Source of the DNA: Gammaproteobacteria bacterium RIFCSPHIGHO2_12_FULL_37_34
GTDB lineage: Bacteria; Pseudomonadota; Gammaproteobacteria; DSM-16500
DNA: 10,116 bases
Direction of reading: 5' to 3'
Assembly: GCA_001801495.1 (NCBI GenBank)
Contig: MGXW01000014.1
Location: forward strand, 1-10,116
The stretch's first letter is position 1. Each line of letters opens with the position of its first letter. Both the position numbers and the translations under genes were made by a program. Below the pieces are notes generated by a model. It did not search any database and was not told the DNA's origin. It saw only the letters and a program-made list of their open reading frames with translations. This document shows positions 1 to 7,282 of this stretch, in pieces.

Positions 1-859
1 CCCTATCGTGCTTGCCGTCGTGCTTGGTAACCTCAATCAGACTGAAACCCTCATTGCACAAAAACCAGAATTATCATCCGCAAAAGGTAGCGCTCGCGAT
101 TATTCAAGGCGCCCCGTTAGCGATGTCACCCCACTCCAGGCAGCACTTTGTGCATGGGATGATGAGATGTGGGAGATGTTAGAGAAGTACATGGTATCTG
201 AGGAAGTTGCTCGCCAATATCAAGAAATCTTTCCAGAAGGTCATGAAAAATATTTCGCGGATCAAACACCCTTTGATTTTAGCGTGATTGTTAATGCGAT
301 CACCCAAAGTTCAGCTGCGGATGTGCAAGCTGCATTACATAAAAAGCCTAATGGTTCACACCTCTCTCAAACGCTTAATCAATTTAGAACTGATTTTACT
401 GCGCTCTCTTACCAAGAAAAAGTGTTTAACCCAAAACATCTCATCGCAGCACTTGAGCTTCATGGGCAGCAATTTGATAACTGCTGGGATTGGCATAAAC
501 GAGATTTATTTTGGCGTCAGGTGATTGGCTTTACACAGCGTTTTCTGCCAGCAAACATTGCGCAAGATTTTGCGCAGGGTCTTTATGATCGCGTTGATGA
601 AAAAGAAAAATCACGGCGTAGTTTTGATTTTAGATTTCGCGGCGGTTCTATTTATCCGCTCATTTTTGATTCTCTATCTGGTTTGGGATTTGATTACGGG
701 GTGCCCGGTGGTGGGTACGTCGCAGATTGGGTCGCTGATGCGGATCCTCGCGTGGTTGCAAAACTTATGTCGAGCAAAAACGTCAAACTTGCAAAAACTT
801 ATGCAGCCTGCAAGTCGCAAGCCTCAAGCGTCACCCTGGTGCGCAATAATGTAATGTGA
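1..859 (+). CDS. Ankyrin-like protein, 5' end outside the window (partial)
   Basis: The frame is open to the left edge (the codons before the GTG at 8 are CCT ATC with no stop), so the true start lies upstream and 8 is only an internal GTG. About 285 residues are visible. The N-terminal part looks like ankyrin helices: VLAVVLGNLNQTETLIAQKP, then TPLQAALCAWDDEMWEMLEK, which resembles the TPLxxA...LL ankyrin pattern. The rest (from about residue 95) is not ankyrin-like. It contains an aromatic block (NCWDWHKRDLFWRQVIGF) and a Gly/Phe-rich block (SFDFRFRGGS ... GLGFDYGVPGGGY). I associate this C-terminal block with ankyrin-type proteins of Legionella and relatives, but from memory only. No signal peptide or membrane helix is visible in the part present. 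Ankyrin proteins of these intracellular bacteria are often type IV-secreted effectors; whether this one is secreted is inference. The DNA seems somewhat more GC-rich than the rest of the window. Confidence 0.6.
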   Translation, partial: PIVLAVVLGNLNQTETLIAQKPELSSAKGSARDYSRRPVSDVTPLQAALCAWDDEMWEMLEKYMVSEEVARQYQEIFPEGHEKYFADQTPFDFSVIVNAITQSSAADVQAALHKKPNGSHLSQTLNQFRTDFTALSYQEKVFNPKHLIAALELHGQQFDNCWDWHKRDLFWRQVIGFTQRFLPANIAQDFAQGLYDRVDEKEKSRRSFDFRFRGGSIYPLIFDSLSGLGFDYGVPGGGYVADWVADADPRVVAKLMSSKNVKLAKTYAACKSQASSVTLVRNNVM

Positions 860-934
860 TGATACAGTGTGCTCAATTTTTTATCTTTTTCACCAGCAAA
901 ATCAGTTGTGATTTAATATTGATCCCCAGCTCAT

Positions 935-971
935 CCATGAAAATTATAAGCCTAGATTATAATTTTCATGG
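935..971. promoter_or_regulatory. Perfect 15-bp inverted repeat with embedded -10 box upstream of the ATPase gene
   Basis: CCATGAAAATTATAA (935-949) is repeated as its exact reverse complement at 957-971, with a 7-nt spacer. The right arm contains a consensus TATAAT (958-963), 19 nt before the ATG at 983. If used as the -10 box, the transcript would start near 970 and have a leader of about a dozen bases. No good Shine-Dalgarno sequence lies between the repeat and the ATG. No T-run follows the repeat, so a terminator for the upstream gene is less likely than an operator. An operator bound by a dimer, possibly autoregulatory, is inference. Confidence 0.6.
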
Positions 972-982
972 TATCATAGCTT

Positions 983-2131
983 ATGAAAAGAACACATTTA
1001 CTTCATGAGTTAGAGCAGGCTTTTAAAATTAACCCGGTGGTTGCTATTTTAGGGCCGAGGCAGTGCGGAAAAACGACGCTAGCTAGAGAATATTTTACTA
1101 AACAAAAAATTACGCAAGAGCATTATTTTGACCTAGAAGATCCTTTAGATTTGGAACGGTTACATGATCCCATACTTACTTTAAGCGACTTATCAGAACT
1201 GGTTGTGATTGATGAAATTCAGCGTATACCGGAATTGTTTCCTATCTTACGAGTGTTGGTGGATAAAAAAAACAGGAAACAGCGCTTTCTTATTTTGGGG
1301 AGTGCTTCTCGAGAATTGATTCAACAGAGTTCTGAATCCTTAGCAGGCCGAATTCATTATATTGAGCTTACTCCTTTTTCTTTTGATGAAACTCATGAAT
1401 TAGAAAAATTATGGTTGCGAGGAGGATTCCCATTATCTTATTTGGCTCATTCTGATCAGGGGAGCAGCCAATGGCGAAAAGGCTATATTAAAACGTTTTT
1501 AGAACAAGATATTCCAAATTTAGGTATAAAGATACCAGCGCAAAATTTACGACGTTTTTGGATGATGGTTGCTCATTATCACGGTCAATTATTGAACGCA
1601 AGTGAGTTGGGAAATTCTTTAGATATTTCTTACAACACTGTAAAAAAATACTTGGACATTTTAACAGGTACATTCATGATCAGGCAATTGCAACCATGGT
1701 TTGTAAATATAGCTAAACGACAAGTGAAATCTATCAAAATCTATTTTAGAGATAGTGGTATATATCACTCATTATTGAATATTACTACTCGGCAAGCATT
1801 ATTTACTCATCCTAAGTTGGGTGCTTCATGGGAAGGTTTTGCTTTGGAATCGGTGATACGGCATATGCATGCTGATCAAGAGGAATGTTATTTTTGGGCA
1901 ACGCATAATCAAGCGGAATTAGATTTACTCATTGTCCGTGGTAGCGAGCGTCTTGGTTTTGAATTTAAACATACTCGATCTCCACACAAAACTCGATCGA
2001 TGGAAATTGCTTATGAAAATTTACAATTAGATAAGATTATTGTCATTTATACAGGAGACAAAAAATTTAAATTAACTTCTTATATTGAATGTATTCCTTT
2101 AGAAAAATTCTTATCAGAAGGTGGTGTTTAA
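983..2131 (+). CDS. AAA+ ATPase with C-terminal DUF4143 nuclease-like domain
   Basis: This is a 382-aa protein of the common AAA_14/DUF4143 family. Walker A is GPRQCGKTT (residues 24-32), Walker B is LVVIDE (73-78), and a sensor-like LILGSAS follows (103-109). A helix-turn-helix-like segment lies around 207-227 (SELGNSLDISYNTVKKYLDI). The C-terminal third has acidic and basic residues spaced as in PD-(D/E)xK folds: E289 in WEGFALE, D314 in ELDLL, and E327-x-K329 in FEFKH. Length is normal for the family (about 380-400) and the gene looks intact. The family is widespread and patchily distributed in bacteria and archaea. Its cellular role is not established, although nuclease or defence roles have been suggested from its fold. 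The gene is monocistronic. A perfect palindrome lies just upstream, and the gene ends 11 nt before the convergent speA stop with no obvious terminator. The ATG at 983 is chosen because the family typically begins a few residues before such a motif; the leader is very short. Confidence 0.9.
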   Translation: MKRTHLLHELEQAFKINPVVAILGPRQCGKTTLAREYFTKQKITQEHYFDLEDPLDLERLHDPILTLSDLSELVVIDEIQRIPELFPILRVLVDKKNRKQRFLILGSASRELIQQSSESLAGRIHYIELTPFSFDETHELEKLWLRGGFPLSYLAHSDQGSSQWRKGYIKTFLEQDIPNLGIKIPAQNLRRFWMMVAHYHGQLLNASELGNSLDISYNTVKKYLDILTGTFMIRQLQPWFVNIAKRQVKSIKIYFRDSGIYHSLLNITTRQALFTHPKLGASWEGFALESVIRHMHADQEECYFWATHNQAELDLLIVRGSERLGFEFKHTRSPHKTRSMEIAYENLQLDKIIVIYTGDKKFKLTSYIECIPLEKFLSEGGV

Positions 2132-2142
2132 AATTTATTCAT

Positions 2143-4032
2143 TTAACCTTCAAAATACGTATAACCCGCAAGACCCACTTCTAAATCAGTTAAAAATTCT
2201 TCACTTTCTTCAGGAGACAATTGAGCTTTTTGTAGTTGCCGCTGATACGATTGCAAGAGTGCATCTTTATCAAAATCAACGTAACGTAATGTTGATTCTA
2301 CGGTATCCCCATGAATGGCATGCGTGAGATGAAAGTTACCTTCAGGTGTTAGTTCAATATGAACAGAATTCGTATCACCAAATAAATTATGTAAATCACC
2401 CAAAATCTCTTGATAAGCGCCCACCATAAAAATGCCAAGTAAATAAGGTTGATTTTCATCGTAAGGCAGTAAAGGCAAGGTGCTTTCTAATCCGTAATTA
2501 TTCACGTAGCGATTAATGCGGCCATCGGAATCGCAAGTGATATCGTGCAAAATGCCGTGTTCAGTAGGTGGTTGATCTAGGCCAGAGAGTGGCATGATGG
2601 GGAATACCTGATCGATTGCCCAAGCATCAGGTAAAGATTGAAAGAGAGAAAAATTACAAACAAATTTATGAGCTAATTTTTTATTGAGTTCATCGATTAC
2701 TTCACGATGAGCGCGAATTTTCGGTTTCAAAAAATCGCGTAACCTAAAACAAATTGCAAAATAAACTTGTTCGCCGTAAGCACGTTTTTCAATCCCGATT
2801 AAACCATGAATGTACATGGTATGAATTTCTGACATCCAGTGACAAATATCATGATAAATTTCAAGCACAGTACTTTCAGATAAATAATTAAAACAATTCC
2901 AGAGGCTATGCAAAATAGGCACATCTGATTGTTCAGGTGGTTTGAGATTACTCAAATCACAAGCAGATTCAGTTGAGATGACATTGGTGATTAATAATGC
3001 ATGGTGTGCGGTGATCGCGCGACCTGATTCGGTGATGATTCGTGGATGAGGTAAATAATGTTGCTCACAAATTTCTGCGAGTGTATACACAATATTATTC
3101 GCATATTCTTGAATGGTGTAATTAACAGAACAAGAACTACGTGAGCGTGTTCCTTCATAATCCACACCCAGACCGCCTCCTACATCAACGATGTTAATAG
3201 GAGCGCCTAATGAACGTAAACCAGCATAATAACGCGCACCTTCGTGCATGGCGCGTTGAATGTGGGCAATATTTGCTACCTGTGAACCAAAGTGAAAATG
3301 CAATGCTTGTAGCAAATGTAAACGATTCTTTGTTTGCAGTTGTTGAACAACTTGTAAAAGTTGTGGTGCAGAAAATCCAAATTTAGATTTTTCTCCACCG
3401 GAATCTTGCCATTTACCTTCGCCAATGGACGACAAGCGAACGCGTACACCTAAAATGGGTTCGATAGCAAGCTTATTTGCTTCTTCTAGCACCCAAGCGA
3501 GTTCAGATAGTTTCTCTAAAATAATCAATACGCGATGACCAAGCCGTTGTCCGATTAATGCTAGACGAATATATTCACGGTCTTTATAGCCGTTGCAAAT
3601 AATCATAGCATCGGTCTGGTTGGTAATGGCTAAAGCGGCGAGTAACTCTGGCTTGCTACCTGTTTCTAACCCAACAGGTACTTGACCATTTTGTAAAATA
3701 GTTTCTACTACACGACGTTGTTGATTCACTTTGATGGGGTAAGCACTTAAATAAGAACCTTGATAATGATTTTCTTGAATGGCTTGCGTAAATGCATCGT
3801 TTAATATCTGAATGCGTTTTTTTAGGATATCCGTAAATCGTACCAATACAGGCAAAGGAATGCCTTGATGATGGAGGTGTTGTGATAATTCGAATAAATC
3901 AATGCTGACTTTTTCACGTGAACCATTAGGATATACTTTAATTGTTCCCCGCTCACCAATATCAAAAAACCCATCGCTCCATTGAGCAACGTGGTAAATA
4001 TCGCGGGCCTGTTGTACAGACCAATCAGTCAT
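2143..4032 (-). CDS. speA: Biosynthetic arginine decarboxylase
   Basis: This is a 629-aa PLP-dependent enzyme of the alanine-racemase-fold group IV decarboxylases. It converts L-arginine to agmatine and CO2 in the cytoplasm, the first step of the arginine route to putrescine. The PLP-binding lysine is K101 in SAYPIKVNQQRR. Further barrel motifs are LHFHFGSQ (244-251), DVGGGLGVDYEGT (283-295, phosphate contact) and ESGRA (335-339). The active-site cysteine region is DITCDSDG (C500), corresponding to the catalytic Cys of ornithine decarboxylases. The E. coli enzyme is about 658 aa; this one is shorter mainly at the N-terminus, and the motif order is complete, so it should be active. The ATG lies 12 nt after the stop of the deoxyhypusine-synthase-like gene and has only a weak ribosome site, so the two are probably cotranscribed and translationally coupled. 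The pairing implies the agmatine feeds a polyamine made with the neighbouring enzyme. No agmatine deiminase or agmatinase gene is in the window. Confidence 0.96.
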   Translation of the reverse strand: MTDWSVQQARDIYHVAQWSDGFFDIGERGTIKVYPNGSREKVSIDLFELSQHLHHQGIPLPVLVRFTDILKKRIQILNDAFTQAIQENHYQGSYLSAYPIKVNQQRRVVETILQNGQVPVGLETGSKPELLAALAITNQTDAMIICNGYKDREYIRLALIGQRLGHRVLIILEKLSELAWVLEEANKLAIEPILGVRVRLSSIGEGKWQDSGGEKSKFGFSAPQLLQVVQQLQTKNRLHLLQALHFHFGSQVANIAHIQRAMHEGARYYAGLRSLGAPINIVDVGGGLGVDYEGTRSRSSCSVNYTIQEYANNIVYTLAEICEQHYLPHPRIITESGRAITAHHALLITNVISTESACDLSNLKPPEQSDVPILHSLWNCFNYLSESTVLEIYHDICHWMSEIHTMYIHGLIGIEKRAYGEQVYFAICFRLRDFLKPKIRAHREVIDELNKKLAHKFVCNFSLFQSLPDAWAIDQVFPIMPLSGLDQPPTEHGILHDITCDSDGRINRYVNNYGLESTLPLLPYDENQPYLLGIFMVGAYQEILGDLHNLFGDTNSVHIELTPEGNFHLTHAIHGDTVESTLRYVDFDKDALLQSYQRQLQKAQLSPEESEEFLTDLEVGLAGYTYFEG

Positions 4033-4044
4033 TGTTAGTGGCGC

Positions 4045-5091
4045 CTATGCATGCACGGGTTCAGTAACAGGTTGAAAGAGATTACTATACATCCTCTCTT
4101 TGCGGGTACGCCAGGCTTTCTTACCATAGGCATAACCAACAATAAGAGGCAAAACAAGCGTTGCTTCGCTATAAACCATTTGCTCGTGTACGATAGATAC
4201 CTTGCCCCACGAACATGCTTCACGCAAGGTAGAGCCTGATAATCCACCATCACGTTCATCAGCAACGGTAATTTGTATAGCATATTTGTGTAAAGGAACT
4301 TCAGCACCTAATAATTCAGCTGCCACCACAATATCTTGAGCGAAATTTTTTGGTACCCCACCCCCAACCATTAATAAACCCGTTTCTTTTGCGGAAATTT
4401 TAAGTTGAGTGAGTTCGCGAAAATCTTTGACCGAATCAATGCTGACATGTTTTTCTGGGTGTTTCACTTGATGCATGATGAGACCAAAGCCAGCACTACA
4501 ATCGCTAAAGGCTGGGACAAAGATAGGAATATTTTTTTGATAAGAACGCAGCACAATGGATTGGGAGTTTTTGCCATTTTTTTCTAGATAGCGTCCCATT
4601 TCATAGATAAATTCTCGTGAGGAGTAGGGTTTGGGTTCTAGGTGTTCTGCGATAGTGCAAATGGTTTCGTCACATATGCGCAGCTCATCTTCATTAATCA
4701 AGGTGTCATAAATGCGATCAACTGCTAAATGTTGTAATTCCATATCATCTAGTCGCGGAGATCCTTGGTAGTGCTTAAAGCCTAAGCCTTCAAAAAAATC
4801 TTGATCAACGATATTAGCCCCGGTTGAGACAATCACATCAACCATATTGTTATCAATCATATCAACGACTACTTTTTTTAGCCCAGCACTGATTAACGAG
4901 CCGGCCAAACATAAAATAATGCCGCATTGGCTATCACGTAACATTTGATCATAAATGTGGGCTGCTCTAGCTACATTTCTGGCTTGGAAAGCTGTTCCCT
5001 GCATGGCTTCAACCAGAGTTACAAAATCAAATTGAGTGATATCGAAATGACGAATTTCTGTGGAGAGTAGCGCAGATTTATCTTGCCCCAT
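4045..5091 (-). CDS. speY: Deoxyhypusine synthase family protein (SpeY-like, polyamine metabolism)
   Basis: The protein is 348 aa from the ATG at 5089-5091. It aligns along its length with deoxyhypusine synthases: DVIVSTGANIVDQDFFEGLG (about 85-104), IPIFVPAFSDCSAG (about 188-201), MVGGGVPKNF (about 241-250), ADERDGGLSGS, then EACSWGKVS. The K in SWGK (K297) matches the lysine that forms the enzyme-imine intermediate in eukaryotic enzymes. The neighbouring KHH motif, whose first His acts as catalytic base in the human enzyme, is KNF here. Bacteria lack eIF5A, so the canonical protein substrate is absent. Related enzymes make homospermidine or similar polyamines by NAD-dependent aminobutyl transfer, and the adjacent speA supports such a role by inference. 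An in-frame TTG at 5094 would add one residue. I prefer the ATG because GGAG (complement of 5101-5104) sits 9 nt upstream of it. The gene symbol is a family-level suggestion. Confidence 0.88.
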   Translation of the reverse strand: MGQDKSALLSTEIRHFDITQFDFVTLVEAMQGTAFQARNVARAAHIYDQMLRDSQCGIILCLAGSLISAGLKKVVVDMIDNNMVDVIVSTGANIVDQDFFEGLGFKHYQGSPRLDDMELQHLAVDRIYDTLINEDELRICDETICTIAEHLEPKPYSSREFIYEMGRYLEKNGKNSQSIVLRSYQKNIPIFVPAFSDCSAGFGLIMHQVKHPEKHVSIDSVKDFRELTQLKISAKETGLLMVGGGVPKNFAQDIVVAAELLGAEVPLHKYAIQITVADERDGGLSGSTLREACSWGKVSIVHEQMVYSEATLVLPLIVGYAYGKKAWRTRKERMYSNLFQPVTEPVHA

Positions 5092-5123
5092 CAAGGGTTG
5101 CTCCTTTGTAGAATAAGTAATGT

Positions 5124-5151
5124 ATTATGAGAAAATGTGGCTGTAATGCAA
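5124..5151 (-). promoter_or_regulatory. Putative promoter of the speY-speA operon
   Basis: Read on the minus strand, TTGCAT (5151-5146) and CATAAT (5129-5124) are separated by 16 nt and lie 32 nt upstream of the preferred start at 5091. The Shine-Dalgarno GGAG follows at 5104-5101. The match to sigma-70 consensus is moderate. The same DNA carries a plus-strand TATTAT (5123-5128) that could be a -10 box for coq7, so the two divergent transcripts may share this short region. Confidence 0.4.
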
Positions 5152-5174
5152 GTGATTATTATATGATTGGACTT

Positions 5175-5816
5175 ATGCAACGCCATTACTCCATGTTCGA
5201 CTACATTTTTTTAGGTATAGACCAAGCGATTCGAACGCTAGATCACTACCCACGTACGACCGGAAGATCTTATCCTGCCAAAGACATTCCCGAACAAATT
5301 TTAACGGAAAGTCAACGCCAGCATTCGGCTGGTTTGATGCGTGTGAATCATGCGGGTGAAATTTGTGCGCAAGCGCTTTATCATGGCCAAGGTGTGGTTA
5401 CGCACACCCCTATGATCAAAGCAAAAATGCAACAAGCGGCTATGGAAGAGGGTGATCATTTAGTATGGTGTGAGCAGCGGTTAGACGAGCTTAAAAGTCA
5501 TACTAGTTATTTGAATCCCTTTTGGTATGCAGGCTCTTTTGGTATAGGAATGTTAGCAGGAGTAATAGGTGATCGTTTTAGTTTAGGTTTTCTAGCAGAG
5601 ACTGAGCAACAAGTAATTAAACATCTTGAGAAACATTCACAATTATTACCCGATCAAGATCAACGTAGTTATACGATTTTACAGCAAATGGAAAGAGACG
5701 AAGCACAGCATCGGAAAGAAGCAATAACAGCTGGTGCATGCGAATTGCCTTTAGTAGCGAAGAAAACAATGGCATGCGTTTCAAAAATAATGGTGAAAAT
5801 AGCGTATTGGGTTTGA
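5175..5816 (+). CDS. coq7: 3-demethoxyubiquinol 3-hydroxylase Coq7 (di-iron)
   Basis: The protein is 213 aa from the ATG at 5175 and performs a late hydroxylation in ubiquinone synthesis at the inner membrane. All expected carboxylate and histidine ligands of the di-iron site are present: E62 in NHAGE, E92-x-x-H95 in MEEGDH, E144 in AETEQQ, and E176-x-x-H179 in RDEAQH. A hydrophobic Gly-rich segment (FGIGMLAGVIG, about 122-132) is typical of the membrane-associated surface. The open frame extends back to an ATG at 5127. That start would lie on or before the likely transcription start and add 16 residues with no family resemblance. Starting at 5175 gives MQRHYSMFDY and a length near the usual 210-215. 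The ATG at 5193 is a second possibility. Ribosome sites are weak for all three. Coq7 replaces UbiF in many proteobacteria. It ends 2 nt from the convergent fic stop. Confidence 0.93.
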   Translation: MQRHYSMFDYIFLGIDQAIRTLDHYPRTTGRSYPAKDIPEQILTESQRQHSAGLMRVNHAGEICAQALYHGQGVVTHTPMIKAKMQQAAMEEGDHLVWCEQRLDELKSHTSYLNPFWYAGSFGIGMLAGVIGDRFSLGFLAETEQQVIKHLEKHSQLLPDQDQRSYTILQQMERDEAQHRKEAITAGACELPLVAKKTMACVSKIMVKIAYWV

Positions 5817-5818
5817 TT

Positions 5819-6946
5819 TTAAAAAATAAGTTGATATCTTACTCCTGCTCCTTGACCATATTTTTGAATGAATTGTTTTTTAGATAATGCAACAAGAGAA
5901 TATGTTACTGTACGCATAGGTAAGCGTGTCATTTTTACAAGCTGTTGTCTGGATAAGCGAATTTCTGGATATTCTTTAAAGCACGCTAGTATTTTTCTTG
6001 CCGATTCGGATAATAATTGATAAGCATTAAATCGTTTTTTATAAACTTCAATGTCTTCTAATGCATGGAAAAGAACTTTGATTATGAATTGCAAAAAATA
6101 TTCGATATGATAATTTTTTGGATCACGTTGATATTTACCTTCTGAGCAACGATTTAAAACATAATAATAGTCTGATTTTTTACGTTCTATATGCCTATCA
6201 ATCGCAAGATAAGGAACTACTTCTGAAACAATTTTATCTTGTGATTGTAGCAAAGCTAACAAAAATAAACCTCTGCCTAATCGGCCATTTCCATCTTGAA
6301 AAGGATGAATAGCTAGAAATCGATAAGTCAACTCAGATGCAATCGCGATAGATCGAGGTTCTAACAGATTAATTTTGTTATACCAGGATATTAAATCATT
6401 CATGGCTACTTCAGTAAGTGGACCCGCTTCCGTAGTTTCAAATATAATGTGGCTTTCACCCGTTTGATGATTTATTTCAACCACTGAGTTAGATTGATTT
6501 TTATATCGCCCAACGCAAAGACCAGCTTTTTGATAGTAGCGCATCAATTCTTGGTGCAATCCGCGAATAATGGTTTCAGTAAGAGGAACAAAGCTTGTAC
6601 TCTGATCATAAATCAATTCTAACATTGCACGACAACCAGCAACTTCTTCTATACTACGTTCTTTATCTTTATGTAGTTTATTTTCAATAAGTGCTTTCTT
6701 AGCAAGAAAAGCAGATGGTTTTCCATCTTTTGTTAATAGAGTATCTAGCCAATCAATTTCAGAATCTGTTAGTACAGCATTTTCAATACGAGTAGATGCG
6801 CCTATTATGCTAATTTTCGCATAGCGATGAATAGCCGCTTTTAAATCATCTGAATAATTGCTTAGTAAGGCATAGCTTTTGGCGAAAGCGTTATTTAACT
6901 GATGTAGCTGCTGGACTAATTCTAGGGATAATTCGAAGGAAAACAT
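5819..6946 (-). CDS. Fic family protein, class II (probable AMP transferase) with C-terminal winged helix
   Basis: This is a 375-aa protein. The Fic catalytic motif HPFQDGNGRLGR (residues 214-225) is complete: the His base, the Asp/Asn for Mg-phosphate, and both Arg. An N-terminal inhibitory helix motif (S/T)xxxE(G/N) appears as STRIEN (51-56), which marks class II Fic proteins whose activity is held off by the glutamate. A flap region (VGRYKNQSNSVVEINH, about 145-160) precedes the catalytic helix. Residues about 314-375 form a winged-helix segment (SRQQLVKMTRLPMRTVTYSL, then a basic wing). Such proteins usually transfer AMP from ATP onto target or self hydroxyls; the target here is unknown. 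No signal peptide is present, so it acts in the cytoplasm unless secreted by another route. It is a single-gene unit, convergent with coq7 (2-nt gap). The promoter carries repeated 10-bp motifs that the winged helix might recognise. The ATG at 6946 has a poor Shine-Dalgarno (GCGAG, 7 nt upstream). Confidence 0.93.
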   Translation of the reverse strand: MFSFELSLELVQQLHQLNNAFAKSYALLSNYSDDLKAAIHRYAKISIIGASTRIENAVLTDSEIDWLDTLLTKDGKPSAFLAKKALIENKLHKDKERSIEEVAGCRAMLELIYDQSTSFVPLTETIIRGLHQELMRYYQKAGLCVGRYKNQSNSVVEINHQTGESHIIFETTEAGPLTEVAMNDLISWYNKINLLEPRSIAIASELTYRFLAIHPFQDGNGRLGRGLFLLALLQSQDKIVSEVVPYLAIDRHIERKKSDYYYVLNRCSEGKYQRDPKNYHIEYFLQFIIKVLFHALEDIEVYKKRFNAYQLLSESARKILACFKEYPEIRLSRQQLVKMTRLPMRTVTYSLVALSKKQFIQKYGQGAGVRYQLIF

Positions 6947-6985
6947 ATTTTTACTCGCATTCGCGTTTATAGGGAAATTCAGATT

Positions 6986-7014
6986 ATTATAATCGATCGA
7001 GCAATATCGAGCAA
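6986..7014 (-). promoter_or_regulatory. fic promoter
   Basis: On the minus strand a perfect TATAAT (6991-6986) follows TTGCTC (7014-7009) with a 17-nt spacer. This puts transcription start near 6979 and leaves a leader of about 33 nt before the ATG at 6946. The -35 box is part of one copy of a tandem 10-bp repeat, and the other copy fills most of the spacer. Confidence 0.6.
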
Positions 7015-7039
7015 TATATTCAATTTTTTATTGCTCGAT
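6996..7039. repeat. Operator-like cluster: two tandem and one inverted copy of ATTGCTCGAT
   Basis: The 10-mer ATCGAGCAAT occurs twice with no gap (6996-7005, 7006-7015). Its exact reverse complement ATTGCTCGAT is at 7030-7039. The two tandem copies are one helical turn apart and cover the -35 box and spacer of the fic promoter; the inverted copy lies upstream of -35. The arrangement is that of a repressor site array. The regulator is not identified; the Fic protein's own winged helix is an attractive candidate. Confidence 0.65.
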
Positions 7040-7043
7040 TTGA

Positions 7044-7145
7044 ATGCCAACATTGTTTGGCGGCGCAGCGTTTTTTAAAGCTATGCCTGTTTTCGCTACC
7101 GCCGAGAGCCGAGTAGCGTAGCGACAAATGGAGAAACAAGGGATT
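7044..7145 (+). repeat. GC-richer patch, possible dispersed repeat with a 25-codon open frame
   Basis: The 336-bp gap between fic and the next gene is mostly AT-rich, but this patch is clearly richer in G and C. TCGCTAC (7093-7099) and its complement GTAGCGA (7118-7124) form a 7-bp inverted repeat around GCCGA direct repeats. An ATG at 7044 opens 25 codons to a TAG ending at 7121, with a hydrophobic start (MPTLFGGAAFFKAMP) and no evident ribosome site. It looks like an inserted repeat unit or gene relic rather than a working gene. Whether copies exist elsewhere cannot be told from one window. Confidence 0.3.
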
Positions 7146-7237
7146 GATAAATAACGGAATTACTACAACAATAGCAATATTACACAAAATATATTCCCGG
7201 CAAGTCGTGGGGAATTATTTAAAATTGGATACTTGCC

Positions 7238-7276
7238 TATACTTTTAAAAGAGTTCGTAAAAAAAATAAAAAGGAG
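7238..7276 (+). promoter_or_regulatory. Putative -10 box and strong ribosome binding site of the 7283 gene
   Basis: TATACT (7238-7243) is a 5/6 match to a -10 box. Any -35 is poor (TTATTT at 7215-7220, 17 nt upstream), so an activator may be needed. AGGAG at 7272-7276 lies 6 nt before the ATG at 7283, the strongest ribosome site in the window, and fixes that start. Confidence 0.45.
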
Positions 7277-7282
7277 AGGGGT

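Noticed and set aside
288..854. Two plus-strand frames (288-524 and 525-854) inside the ankyrin-like gene
   Set aside because: They are out-of-frame shadows of the longer gene, which has the coherent protein-like sequence.
841..890. Possible terminator after the ankyrin-like gene (GCGCA ... TGTGC followed by a T-run)
   Set aside because: The arms are only about 5 nt and far apart, with no stable hairpin next to the T-run.
2121..2327. 68-codon plus-strand open frame at the end of the ATPase gene
   Set aside because: It runs antisense through the conserved C-terminus of speA, has no ribosome site, and its product is not recognisable.
5092..5094. TTG start one codon upstream of the speY ATG
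   Set aside because: The adjacent ATG is 9 nt from GGAG and a better start. The TTG would only add one residue.
5127..5174. Longer coq7 reading frame starting at the ATG at 5127
   Set aside because: The extra 16 residues do not resemble Coq7 N-termini, the ATG overlaps a likely -10 box, and the start at 5175 gives the normal family length.
6996..7039. CRISPR-like repeat array
   Set aside because: There are only three 10-bp copies, two with no spacer and one inverted. The layout fits an operator, not a CRISPR array.
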